Positions 15,787 through 24,301 of a stretch of DNA of 64,000 bases are shown one piece after another (position 1 is the stretch's first letter; each line of letters begins with the position of its first letter). The notes beneath the pieces are model-generated. The model was not told where the DNA came from. It saw only the letters and a program-made list of their open reading frames with translations, and did not search any database. The stretch covers positions 1 to 64,000 of the forward strand of contig DATBHR010000099.1 of assembly GCA_036557365.1 (NCBI GenBank), read 5' to 3'. Source of the stretch: DATKHR01 sp036557365 (GTDB lineage Bacteria; Acidobacteriota; Vicinamibacteria; Vicinamibacterales; CAVVIG01). A program made the translations under genes and the position numbers.

Positions 15787-16022
15787 CGCGTGCGATCGTC
15801 GCGGACCGCGGCGGTGCTGTCGGTGTGGACGGCGCCGCCGGGCAGGCGCAGGCGCTTCAGCCAGCGCGCGGAGATGCGACGCGTCTCCGCCAGGCTCATG
15901 GCACCAGCGTTTTCGAGGATATCGTGGATTTCGGCCTGGAGCGACCGACCGTGCATCTTGGCAGCCGCCTTCAATTGCGCAATCACCTCGGCGTCGAGGC
16001 CCCGCACGAGAATGTCGGGCAT
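15783..16022 (-). CDS. FitA/VapB-like ribbon-helix-helix antitoxin
   Basis: The start used is the ATG at 16022, giving 79 residues that open with MPDILVRGLDAEVIAQLKAA, the beta strand and first helix of FitA-type ribbon-helix-helix proteins, followed by GRSLQAEIHDILE, the second helix. The C-terminal tail would occupy the PIN active site. A longer reading frame upstream lacks family similarity. A perfect 9-bp inverted repeat lies over the start codon and fits autoregulation by a toxin-antitoxin complex. Translationally coupled to the toxin by the ATGA overlap. Confidence 0.85.
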   Translation of the reverse strand: MPDILVRGLDAEVIAQLKAAAKMHGRSLQAEIHDILENAGAMSLAETRRISARWLKRLRLPGGAVHTDSTAAVRDDRTR

Positions 16023-16042
16023 GGTATCGAAATGATACCATG
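16020..16042. promoter_or_regulatory. Operator-like inverted repeat at the antitoxin start
   Basis: CATGGTATC-GAAAT-GATACCATG has perfect 9-bp arms and a 5-bp spacer, and includes the antitoxin start codon. FitAB-type complexes bind such repeats in front of their own operon, so this is the likely autoregulatory site. Confidence 0.7.
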
Positions 16043-16092
16043 GCGTGGCGTGGCGGTCCGTCCGCTGGCGTGCGTCCGGTCTGTTCGACATC

Positions 16093-16215
16093 CGAGAACG
16101 GCGCCGACGTCGATGACGTGGCGAGACCGGAGAGACGCCGCTGCACGCCGCTTTGTGCAAGGCGAACCGGCCTGTCTACGACGAAGTGGTCAAGGTGCTG
16201 CTGGCACAGGGCGCT
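16093..16215 (+). pseudogene. Ankyrin-repeat gene remnant, frameshifted
   Basis: One frame reads ENGADVDDVARPE from about 16093. The adjoining frame from 16132 reads ETPLHAALCKANRP and then VVKVLLAQGA, the TPLHxA and VVKxLLxxGA marks of ankyrin repeats. A frameshift near 16130 separates them. Neither a start nor further repeats are visible, so only a scrap of about 1.3 repeats is left between the antitoxin and the DUF305 gene. Confidence 0.5.
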
Positions 16216-16259
16216 TACCCGCTTACACTATCCTCCGTTAGCGTGTCAGAATCTGGCTA

Positions 16260-16898
16260 ATGCGTTTTCCATTCAGCTCAGGGTTCGTCCGGGTGTGCCT
16301 GGTGCTCGCGGCCTCGGGCGCAGCCGCATGCGCCAGTGCGCCGCCGAAGGCGACCTCGGCCATTCACCAGACGCCGGCCGGTCTCGGGCAGTTTCCGTAC
16401 AGCGATGCCGACGTGGAGTTCATGTCGGGCATGATTCCGCATCACGCGCAGGCGCTCATCATGGCCGGCTGGGCGCCGACGCACGGCGCGCGCCAGGACG
16501 TCGCCATCCTGTGCGAGCGGATCCTGGTGGGGCAGCGCGACGAGATCGCGATGATGCAGCAGTGGCTCAGCGACCGCGGCCTCGAGGTGCCCGACGGGAC
16601 CTCCACACGCCACAAGATGAAGATGAATGGCGTGACGCACGAGATGCTGATGCCGGGGATGATGACCGACGAACAGATGGCCGCGCTCGACAAGGCGCGC
16701 GGCCCCGAGTTCGATCGCCTGTTCCTCGAGGGGATGATCCGCCACCACCAGGGCGCGATCGACATGGTGGACGTCCTGTTCAAGTCGTACGGCGCGGCGC
16801 AGGACGAAACGATCTATAAGTTTGCGTCCGACGTGTACGCCGATCAGTCGATCGAGATCGATCGCATGCACGAAATGCTGGGAGATCGCCAGAAATGA
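16260..16898 (+). CDS. DUF305 family lipoprotein
   Basis: The 212-residue protein has a lipoprotein-type signal ending LAASGAAAC (Cys about residue 24). Two DUF305 halves follow with the conserved FMSGMIPHHAQALIMAG (about residues 54-70) and FLEGMIRHHQGAIDMV (about 155-170). The paired histidines and methionines suggest metal (copper-type) or ferritin-like binding; the biochemical role is not established. It overlaps the next gene by 4 bp and is likely co-translated with the LVIVD protein. It would sit at the periplasmic face of a membrane. Confidence 0.85.
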   Translation: MRFPFSSGFVRVCLVLAASGAAACASAPPKATSAIHQTPAGLGQFPYSDADVEFMSGMIPHHAQALIMAGWAPTHGARQDVAILCERILVGQRDEIAMMQQWLSDRGLEVPDGTSTRHKMKMNGVTHEMLMPGMMTDEQMAALDKARGPEFDRLFLEGMIRHHQGAIDMVDVLFKSYGAAQDETIYKFASDVYADQSIEIDRMHEMLGDRQK

Positions 16899-18994
16899 AC
16901 ACTACGCACTCGTTGTTGATCAAGGGTCTGCTCGCCGCCGGCCTGGCCGCCGGCATCGCCGGTGTGGTGCCGGCATGCGCGACATCGCAAGGCACTTCGT
17001 CGGCCCCGGCCGCGTCGCCGGCGCCGCCGCCAGCTCCCGCGCCCGCCGCGGCGCCTGCGCCGGCAGCGCCTGCCGCGACGCCAGCGCCAGCGGCTGCTGC
17101 AGCCCCGGCGCCCGCCGCCGCACCTGCTGCGCCAGCACCCGCCGCCGCTCCGACGATGGCCGAAGCTGCGCCTGCCGGTCGCGGTGCCGCGCCCGCGCCT
17201 CCACCTCCGCCGCCGCCTCCGCCGCCGAACGTCATGCCCAAGCCGGTCGATCCCGTCGTCGGTGCGACGGCGCCGACGCCCGACCCGCGACCGAACCTGA
17301 AGCCGGGCCGATGGGACGCGGGCGAAGCGGCGTGGAACATGCGCATGCTGTCGACGACGCCGCCAAAGGGGAAGACGCTGGGCTCCACGCACTCCGACCT
17401 GGCGTTCTCGGGCAACCTGGTCATCCAGGGCAACTACAACGGTTTCGACATCTACGACATCAGCAACCCGTCAAAGCCGGTGCTGATGCAGACGTACCTC
17501 TGTCCCGCGTCGCAGAACGACGTGTCCGTGTACCGCAACCTGCTCTTCATGTCGTCGGAAGCGACGAACAGCCGCGAGGACTGCGGCTTCGAAGGCGTTC
17601 CCGAACCGGTGAGCAAGCTGCGCGTGCGCGGCATCCGCGTGTTCGACATCGCCGATCCGCGCCATCCCAAGCTGGTGACGACCGTCCAGACGTGCCGCGG
17701 TTCGCACACGCACACGGTGGTTCCGAAGATCGGCGACGACACGAACGTCTACATCTATGTGTCGGGCACGGCGGGCGTGCGCTCCGCGGAGGAAGTGCCC
17801 GGCTGCGCGGACGGCGGCATCGACGACCCGAACACGGCGCGCTTCCGGCTCGAAGTGATCAAGGTTCCGGTGAAGACGCCGCTGCAGGCTGCGATCATCA
17901 GCTCGCCCCGCATCTTCCAGGGCCTGCCGGTGCCGCCGGTCAACGAGGAGCGCAACGCCTCCGACCAGCGCGATCGCGAGGCCGCGGCGGCTGCTGCGGC
18001 GGCGCGCGGCGAGCCGGCTCGCGGCGGCGGTCCGGGACGCGGCCGCGGCAACCAGACGCCCACCGGCCCGAACCAGTGCCACGACATCACCGTGTATCCG
18101 GAAATCGGTCTCGCCGGCGGCGCCTGCGCCGGCCTCGGGCTGCTGCTCGACATCCGCGATCCGGAGCACCCGGTGCGCATCGACGCGGTCGCCGATCCGA
18201 ACATGTCGTTCTGGCACTCGGCGACGTTCAACAACGACGGCACCAAGCTGCTGTTCAGCGACGAGTGGGGCGGCGGCGGCCAGCCGCGCTGCCGCGTCAC
18301 CGACAAGCTGGAATGGGGTTCGGACGCGCTCTTCACTATCGAGAACAACAAGCTCAAGTTTCACTCGTACTACAAGCTGCCGGCCCCGCAGTCGTCGCTC
18401 GAGAATTGCGTCGCGCACAACGGCTCGCTCATCCCGATCCCCGGCCGCGACGTGATGGTGCAGTCGTGGTATCAGGGCGGCTTGTCCGTGTTCGACTGGA
18501 CCGACATCGATCACCCGAAGGAGATCGCCTACTTCGACCGCGGTCCGGTGGACGGCGGCCGCATGATGATGGGCGGCTCGTGGTCCGCGTACTGGTACAA
18601 CGGCGTCATCGTCAGCTCGGAGATCGCGCGCGGCCTCGACATCTACGAGCTCGTGGCCAACGGTCTGATCTCCGAGAACGAGATTGCCGCGGCGAAGACG
18701 GTGCGGATGCCGTACTGGAACACGCAGGATCAGCAGAAGCTGGTGTGGGCGCCGAGCTTCGTGCTCGCGCGCGCCTATCTCGATCAGCTCGCGCGGACGA
18801 ACGGGCTGCCGGCGGATCAGATCGCCGCGGCGCGCACGACGCTTGCGAGCGCCGAGCGCCGCTCGGGCAACGAGCGCCGCACCGCGCTGACGCAGCTCGC
18901 GTCGCAGTTGAACGCCGCCGCGGGCGGATCGGGCGACCAGGCGAAGGTCAAGATGCTGTCGTCGACCGTGACCGATCTGGCCAACGGGCGCTGA
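16895..18994 (+). CDS. LVIVD-repeat exported lipoprotein with Ala/Pro-rich linker
   Basis: The 699-residue protein has a signal ending GIAGVVPAC (lipobox-like). A low-complexity Ala-Pro linker follows at about 30-115. LVIVD-type beta-propeller blades then appear: DLAFSGNLVIQGNYNGFDIYD, the fragment VRGIRVFDIADPRHPKLV, and LSVFDWTDIDHPKEI. A His-rich loop, MSFWHSATFNNDGTKLLFSD, and the Cys pairs at TYLCPASQ and EDCGF may be structural. It is likely an extracytoplasmic propeller scaffold. Overlap with the DUF305 gene implies a joint role; I know of no defined reaction. Start ATG shares bases with the preceding stop. Confidence 0.75.
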   Translation: MNTTHSLLIKGLLAAGLAAGIAGVVPACATSQGTSSAPAASPAPPPAPAPAAAPAPAAPAATPAPAAAAAPAPAAAPAAPAPAAAPTMAEAAPAGRGAAPAPPPPPPPPPPNVMPKPVDPVVGATAPTPDPRPNLKPGRWDAGEAAWNMRMLSTTPPKGKTLGSTHSDLAFSGNLVIQGNYNGFDIYDISNPSKPVLMQTYLCPASQNDVSVYRNLLFMSSEATNSREDCGFEGVPEPVSKLRVRGIRVFDIADPRHPKLVTTVQTCRGSHTHTVVPKIGDDTNVYIYVSGTAGVRSAEEVPGCADGGIDDPNTARFRLEVIKVPVKTPLQAAIISSPRIFQGLPVPPVNEERNASDQRDREAAAAAAAARGEPARGGGPGRGRGNQTPTGPNQCHDITVYPEIGLAGGACAGLGLLLDIRDPEHPVRIDAVADPNMSFWHSATFNNDGTKLLFSDEWGGGGQPRCRVTDKLEWGSDALFTIENNKLKFHSYYKLPAPQSSLENCVAHNGSLIPIPGRDVMVQSWYQGGLSVFDWTDIDHPKEIAYFDRGPVDGGRMMMGGSWSAYWYNGVIVSSEIARGLDIYELVANGLISENEIAAAKTVRMPYWNTQDQQKLVWAPSFVLARAYLDQLARTNGLPADQIAAARTTLASAERRSGNERRTALTQLASQLNAAAGGSGDQAKVKMLSSTVTDLANGR

Positions 18995-19080
18995 CGTACC
19001 GACGAGTACGTGAGCCCCTGTGCCAGACACCGGGCGCTGCGCTCTCGACGAGGCGTGTGCGCGCACCGGCCGGACCCGCA

Positions 19081-19265
19081 GTGAAGCTGGCCCGCGACGC
19101 GCTCCGGCGGCAGCTCGCGCTCTTGCGGTTCGAACGTTTGCGCAAACGCACGCTGCCGTTCGCTGAGTCGCAGGGCTACCTCACGGATGAAGACGTCTTT
19201 CGCGACGTGTCGTGAAGGTCTTCTTCGACACGAATGTGCTGGTCGCTGCGTTGCCACGCGGGGGT
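19081..19265 (+). pseudogene. VapBC-type pair remnant (antitoxin tail plus PIN N-terminus)
   Basis: From a GTG at 19081 a 44-residue frame reads RRQLALLRFERLRKRTLPFA and then YLTDEDVFRDVS, the usual C-terminal half of small antitoxins; the DNA-binding half is missing. It stops at 19213-19215 and overlaps a GTG at 19212 that opens KVFFDTNVLVAAL, the first strand and Asp of a PIN toxin. After about 15 codons similarity ends at about 19265, where an unrelated fragment on the other strand begins. Both genes are dead. Confidence 0.7.
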
Positions 19266-19271
19266 TGTGCG

Positions 19272-19467
19272 CGCGGACCCGGTCCCGGGTCGGCCACCTC
19301 CACCAGCAGCTTCCGGTACTGTTCGTCCGCCAGGCTCACGATGATGGTCCGCTCGGGATGGCGGACATCCCACCGTGCCACCAGCTGCCGACCTGATCGG
19401 GATCGTGCTCGACGTTCGTGATGTACGCGAGCGGGATCGTCAGCTCGCTTCGATCCCCTTCGCGCAT
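19272..19467 (-). pseudogene. Scrap of a PH-like-domain protein, deleted and frameshifted
   Basis: On the minus strand from 19467 one frame reads SELTIPLAYITNVEHDPDQV then GSWWHGG. A second frame at 19370-19290 reads WDVRHPERTIIVSLADEQY followed by KLLVEVADP. Together they look like the two ends of one small bacterial PH-like domain with the middle (about 25 residues) lost. No start or stop of a normal gene remains. Recognition is from memory of the pattern, so the family name is tentative. Confidence 0.35.
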
Positions 19468-19501
19468 CGCATGGCCGCAGACATGAGATCATCGCGGCGC
19501 C

Positions 19502-21838
19502 ATGAAATCGCACGTCCTCCGCCGTCTCGCGCTGTCGCTGCTGCTCGCCACGCCCGTTCTCGTGTCGGCACAGCAGCCGTCGCCGTCCGCAGGCGTCGCC
19601 GCGGCTGGCGACATGATCGACCGCATTTTCGCCGCGCGCGAATTTTCGCCGCGGCCCTCGCCGCAGCCGCAATGGTTCGACGGCGGCGCGTCGTACTTGC
19701 TGGTCGAACCCGCCGGCAGCGGCGCCGGACAGGTGAACGTCGTCAGGTACGATAGCACCACGGGCGCGAAGCGCGACGTGCTGATCACGCCGGCCCAGCT
19801 CACGCCCGCCGGCGCATCCGCGCCGCTCGACATCGCCGACCTGTCGTGGTCGCGCGACGGCCAGCGCGTGCTCGTGTTCACGAACACCCGCCGCGTGTGG
19901 CGAACGAATTCCCGCGGCGACTACTGGCTACTCGACCGGCGCGTCGGCGCGATCAGAAAGATCGGCGGCGACGCGCCCGAAGCCTCGTTGATGTACGCGA
20001 AGTTCAGCCCGGACGCGACGAAGGTCGCCTACGTGCGGCAGAACGATCTGTACGTCGAGGACCTGTCGACCGGCGCGGCGACGCGGCTGACGCACGACGG
20101 CACCGATCTCGTCGTCAACGGCGGCTCGGACTGGGTCAACGAAGAAGAGCTCGATCTGCACGACTGCTACACATGGAGTCCGGACGGCGCGCACATCGCG
20201 TTCTGGCAGTTCGACATGCACGGCGTCGGCGACTTTGCGCTCGAGTACTATCTCGGGAAAGATCGGCAGATCGTCACGCACATTCCGTATCCGCAGAACG
20301 GACCGTATCCGATCGTCGCCAACATCCCGTACCCGCTCGCCGGCACCACGAACTCGTCCGTGCGCGTCGGCGTCGTCGCAACCGGCGGCGGCGGTGCCGT
20401 GGCCTGGATGGCGCTTCCGGGCGATCCGCGCGAGCACTACGTCGCGCGGATGCAATGGGCCGATGCGCGCACGCTGCTCGTCCAGCAGCTGAATCGATTG
20501 CAGAACACCCACCGTCTGTTCCTGGCCGAGGCCGGGACCGGATCCGTGCGCCAGATGTGGATGGATCATGACGATGCGTTCATCACGATCGGCTTCGGCG
20601 GGCTGCTCGAAGCGCGCCCGATCCGCGACGGCGCCGAGTTCCTCGTAAGGTCGGAGAAAGACGGCTGGATGCACGTGTACCGCGTGACGCGGGACGGCCA
20701 GGAGACGCTGCTCACGCGCGGCGAGATGGACGCTGTGTCCGTGGCCGGCGTCGACGAGACGCGCGGCTTGCTGTACTTCGTCGCCTCGCCGGAGAACGCG
20801 ACGCAGCGGTACCTGTACCGCACGTCCCTCGACGGGAAAGCGACTCCCGAACGCGTCACGCCGCGGACGTTCGCGGGCTCGAACACGTACGATGTCTCGC
20901 CCGACGGCCGTTACGCGTTTCACCGCTTTTCGAGCTTCGACGATCCCGGCATCCGCGAGCTGGTCGCCCTTCCGGATCATCGCGTGGTGACGGTCACCGA
21001 CGACAACGACGCGCTGAAGCAGAAAGTCGCGGCCCTCGTCAAACCGCCGGTCGAATACTTCAAGGCCAACGCGGGAGACAGCGTCGTCGTCGACGGCTTC
21101 ATGCTGAAGCCTCCCGATTTCGTCGCGTCGAAGCGTTACCCGGTGCTCGTGCAGGTCTACGGTGAACCTGCAGGACAGACGGTCGAAGATCGCTGGGGCG
21201 GACCGACGACGCTTTTTCATCGTTATCTGGCGAGCCTGGGTTATCTCGTCGTGAGCTTCGACAACGCCGGCACGCCGGCGCCGCGCGGGCGCGCGTGGCG
21301 CAAGGCTGTCTACGGCGCGGTGGGCGTTCTGTCATCGCAGCAGCAGGCCGAGGCGCTCCGGTCGCTCGGCGCGAATCGCTCGTACGTGGATCTCGATCGC
21401 GTGGCCGTGTGGGGCTGGAGCGGCGGTGGCACGAACACGTTGAACCTCATGTTTCGATCGCCGCAGCTGTACAAGGTCGGAATGGCCGTGGCGCCTGTGC
21501 CCGATCAGCGCCTGTACGACAGCATCTATCAGGAACGCTACATGGGTCTGCCCGGCGCCAATGCCGACGGATACCGGCAGGGCTCGGCGATCAACTTTGC
21601 GGAAGGACTGAAAGGCGACTTGCTGATCGTGCACGGCTCAGGCGACGACAACGTCCATTACCAGGGCACCGAGCTCCTGGTGAACCGGCTGATCGAGCTC
21701 GGCAAGCCCTTCGATTTCATGACCTATCCGGATCGCACGCACGCCATCTCGGAAGGGCCGGGCACGTCGTCGCACCTCTATCACCTGCTGACGCGATACC
21801 TGACGACGCACCTGCCGGCGGGGCCGAACATGCAATGA
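19502..21838 (+). CDS. Exported DPP-IV-like S9B serine peptidase
   Basis: The 778-residue protein has a Sec signal (cut near VLVSAQ, residue 23). Residues 30-500 form the DPP-IV-type beta-propeller, with WVNEEELDLHDCYTWSPDG at about 216-234, whose Glu-Glu pair binds the substrate amino terminus in the family. The catalytic alpha/beta-hydrolase part has S640 in GWSGGG, D715 in GSGDDNVH and H747 in YPDRTHAI. It would remove dipeptides from the N-terminus of peptides in the periplasm, likely Xaa-Pro type. The nucleophile motif has Gly for the usual Tyr. Preceded by toxin remnants and followed 108 bp later by pgaA; probably transcribed alone. Confidence 0.9.
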   Translation: MKSHVLRRLALSLLLATPVLVSAQQPSPSAGVAAAGDMIDRIFAAREFSPRPSPQPQWFDGGASYLLVEPAGSGAGQVNVVRYDSTTGAKRDVLITPAQLTPAGASAPLDIADLSWSRDGQRVLVFTNTRRVWRTNSRGDYWLLDRRVGAIRKIGGDAPEASLMYAKFSPDATKVAYVRQNDLYVEDLSTGAATRLTHDGTDLVVNGGSDWVNEEELDLHDCYTWSPDGAHIAFWQFDMHGVGDFALEYYLGKDRQIVTHIPYPQNGPYPIVANIPYPLAGTTNSSVRVGVVATGGGGAVAWMALPGDPREHYVARMQWADARTLLVQQLNRLQNTHRLFLAEAGTGSVRQMWMDHDDAFITIGFGGLLEARPIRDGAEFLVRSEKDGWMHVYRVTRDGQETLLTRGEMDAVSVAGVDETRGLLYFVASPENATQRYLYRTSLDGKATPERVTPRTFAGSNTYDVSPDGRYAFHRFSSFDDPGIRELVALPDHRVVTVTDDNDALKQKVAALVKPPVEYFKANAGDSVVVDGFMLKPPDFVASKRYPVLVQVYGEPAGQTVEDRWGGPTTLFHRYLASLGYLVVSFDNAGTPAPRGRAWRKAVYGAVGVLSSQQQAEALRSLGANRSYVDLDRVAVWGWSGGGTNTLNLMFRSPQLYKVGMAVAPVPDQRLYDSIYQERYMGLPGANADGYRQGSAINFAEGLKGDLLIVHGSGDDNVHYQGTELLVNRLIELGKPFDFMTYPDRTHAISEGPGTSSHLYHLLTRYLTTHLPAGPNMQ

Positions 21839-21946
21839 ACCGTACTCGGCAGTTTCCTCTTCGAGTGGCTCATCCGTGACGAGTGATGAGCTCCCCCAAA
21901 AGCTCATCGCCCGGAGCCCAACCCAGCGCTAAGATGCCGTCGGGAA

Positions 21947-24301
21947 ATGAATCGGGCATTGCCGGCCGATCTCATCAGGCCGCTGCGCTGGTCGCTCATC
22001 GTCGTGCTCGTTATCTCGTCCTGTGAAAGCACGTTGGCGCAGACGCGTGAGCAGGCAGTCGCCGAGGCGCGAAGCGGACGCGTCGAGGAAGGCATCTCAG
22101 CACTTCGCGCCCTGATCGCCGCGGGCGACACGTCACCGGGCACCGCCTACGATCTCGCGGTCCTGCTCACGTGGGCAAAGCGGCCGCAGGAAGCGACGCA
22201 GGTCTTCGAGCAGGCAGAGTCCGGCAAACCTGAGCAGGCAGAGACCGACGCGCCCGAGTACGTGCTGCTGGCGATCACGCGCGCTTACTGGGACCAGCGG
22301 CGGTATGTCGAAGCTGAGCGAATGGCGACGGGCGGACTCGCGGCGTTTCCGGCGAGCGCAGACTGGACCAAGCTGTTTGGCCTGATCGCCGGCGAGAAGG
22401 CGGATCGCTCCGGGGACATGTACACGGCGCTGCGCTACTACGGCGATGCGATGCGCCAGGTTCCCGACGACCGGGATCTCGAGAATGCCGCCGCCGGATT
22501 GCTCGCACGCCTGGGCGCGCCGTATGCGGCGGCGTCGGTCCTCGGGCGGCCCGACACGGGCCTCGACGCGCAAAAAGCTGCGACGATGGTGCGCTGGGGC
22601 GATCAGGTGCACCCACCCGAACCCGAGCTGCGTTTCGCGGGAACCGATGCGGCGCTCGCCAGGCTCGATGAATTGATCGCCGAAGCATCGGCCGCGAAGC
22701 CGCCCGACGCCGGCTTGCTCGCGCGCCTTCGGCGGGACCGCGTCGTGGCCTTGCGCGATCGTGAGCGGTGGTCCGATGCGGTGGCGCAGGCGGACGCGCT
22801 GCGACGCGAGGAGATTCCGCTTCCGATCTACGTGCGGCTGGCCGAAGCCGACTCGCTGCTGGCGCTTCGTCGTCCGTCGGAGGCGCGCGCGGCGTTCCAG
22901 GAAGTCATCGACGCCGATCCGCAAAATCCTGGCGCGCTGATCGGACGGTTCTACGCGGAGGTCGAGGACGAAGATTTCCAGGCAGCGTTCGCCACCGTGG
23001 ATACGCTGGCCGCGAAACAGAGTCCGACGAACCGGTCGAGCAACGCGGCCGTCGTCCTCCCCAACCCGGACTGGCTGGGCGATCGCATCACGGCGGGGCA
23101 GGCGCGCAATTACGCCGAGATGAACGCCGATGCGTGGCGGCGGCTTTACCCGCTTTCGCAGGAGGCGCCGGGGCTCGGATACTTGCGTGCCGCCATCGGA
23201 TCGGTCGCGGCAGCGCGGGGTTGGCCTCGCCTTGCCGCGGAAGAAGTGGAAATCGCCGCGACGCTCGCGCCCGACGATCTCGGCGGGCAGGTCGCCCTCG
23301 CCGAATCTGCGCTTCAGCGGCGCAAGTATGCGGAGGCGCGGAAGCGCGCCGCAGATCTCGAGCGGCTCTATCCGGAGAACGCATCCGTCCAGCGGCTCGT
23401 GAGAGACGTCGACTCGTTCGATCGGTTCGAGTTCCGGACGGAATCGCATACCTACACCGAGCGCGGCAACGTCCTCACCGATGCGCCCGGCGACGGATTC
23501 GACACGATCAACCGGCTCTATTCGCCGCCGATCGCGAACAACTGGCGGCTCGTGGGCGGGTTCGATGCCTCGTACGCGCAGCCCGAAGAAGGTCCGGTCA
23601 ACCGCTACCGCATCGGAGGCGGGCTCGAATGGCGCATTCCGAACCTCACGGTCGAAGCGACCGGCTGGGGCAATACTGGAGGCCTGAACCGCGGCAGCGC
23701 GGCCGTCGTCGCCAGCTGGTCGCCGACCGACCACTGGACGTTCGGCGCCGATGCCGAACTGTATTCGGTCGAGACGCCGTTGCGCGCGGTGCTGAATGGC
23801 ATCACCGGAAACTCGGCGCGCGTCAGCGCCGGCTATGACTGGCACGAATCCACCGGATGGGCGGCGAACGTCGGCGTCGTCGATTTCTCCGACGGCAACC
23901 AGCGCGTGTCCGGCGGCTTCCATTTCGTGCAGCGGCTCGCAGACCGTCCGCACCTGAAGTTGACCCTGCGTCCAGAACTCTACGCGTCCGGCAACACGAA
24001 GGCGGACGCGCCGTACTTCAACCCGTCGCGCGACGTCTCGTTTGTGCCCGGCCTCGACCTGACGCACATCATCTGGCGCCGCTACGAACACAGTTTCAGC
24101 CAGCACGTGAGCGGCGGTGTGGGTGCTTACTGGCAGCAGACCTTTGGAACCGGTGCGATCGTCACGGCGACGTACGAGCAGATCTACGGCGTGAGTCCGA
24201 ACACCGATCTGCACTACGGCGCCACCTATGCGAGGCGTCTCTACGACGGCGAGTCGGTCAATTCGATCGCCTTGCTGCTCGGCCTCTCGCGGAAGTTCTG
24301 A
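21947..24301 (+). CDS. pgaA: PgaA-like outer-membrane PNAG export porin with TPR domain
   Basis: The 784-residue protein (E. coli PgaA has 807) has a signal peptide (SLIVVLVISSCESTLAQ), a long helical TPR-like region (about 35-490) with many Ala/Glu-rich helical hairpins, and a C-terminal beta-barrel of about 290 residues with alternating strands (NWRLVGGFDASYAQ, RVSAGYDWHE) ending in Phe (LGLSRKF), as outer-membrane proteins do. By homology with PgaA the barrel exports poly-beta-1,6-N-acetyl-D-glucosamine and the TPR part binds the polymer and PgaB. It is the first gene of a four-gene operon with overlapping junctions. Confidence 0.85.
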   Translation: MNRALPADLIRPLRWSLIVVLVISSCESTLAQTREQAVAEARSGRVEEGISALRALIAAGDTSPGTAYDLAVLLTWAKRPQEATQVFEQAESGKPEQAETDAPEYVLLAITRAYWDQRRYVEAERMATGGLAAFPASADWTKLFGLIAGEKADRSGDMYTALRYYGDAMRQVPDDRDLENAAAGLLARLGAPYAAASVLGRPDTGLDAQKAATMVRWGDQVHPPEPELRFAGTDAALARLDELIAEASAAKPPDAGLLARLRRDRVVALRDRERWSDAVAQADALRREEIPLPIYVRLAEADSLLALRRPSEARAAFQEVIDADPQNPGALIGRFYAEVEDEDFQAAFATVDTLAAKQSPTNRSSNAAVVLPNPDWLGDRITAGQARNYAEMNADAWRRLYPLSQEAPGLGYLRAAIGSVAAARGWPRLAAEEVEIAATLAPDDLGGQVALAESALQRRKYAEARKRAADLERLYPENASVQRLVRDVDSFDRFEFRTESHTYTERGNVLTDAPGDGFDTINRLYSPPIANNWRLVGGFDASYAQPEEGPVNRYRIGGGLEWRIPNLTVEATGWGNTGGLNRGSAAVVASWSPTDHWTFGADAELYSVETPLRAVLNGITGNSARVSAGYDWHESTGWAANVGVVDFSDGNQRVSGGFHFVQRLADRPHLKLTLRPELYASGNTKADAPYFNPSRDVSFVPGLDLTHIIWRRYEHSFSQHVSGGVGAYWQQTFGTGAIVTATYEQIYGVSPNTDLHYGATYARRLYDGESVNSIALLLGLSRKF

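Noticed and set aside
16895..17240. Possible repeat array in the Ala/Pro-coding region of the LVIVD gene
   Set aside because: The GCG/CCG-rich runs are a low-complexity protein linker, not spaced repeats; no CRISPR array was seen anywhere.
18994..19011. ACGTAC-N6-GTACGT dyad after the LVIVD gene as a terminator
   Set aside because: Only six base pairs and no T-run; it overlaps the stop codon by one base.
17471..19066. Open frame of 531 codons opposite the LVIVD gene
   Set aside because: Composition is that of an antisense high-GC frame; no recognisable domain.
22133..24214. Open frame of 693 codons opposite pgaA
   Set aside because: Arg/Val-rich shadow of pgaA without start signal or motifs.
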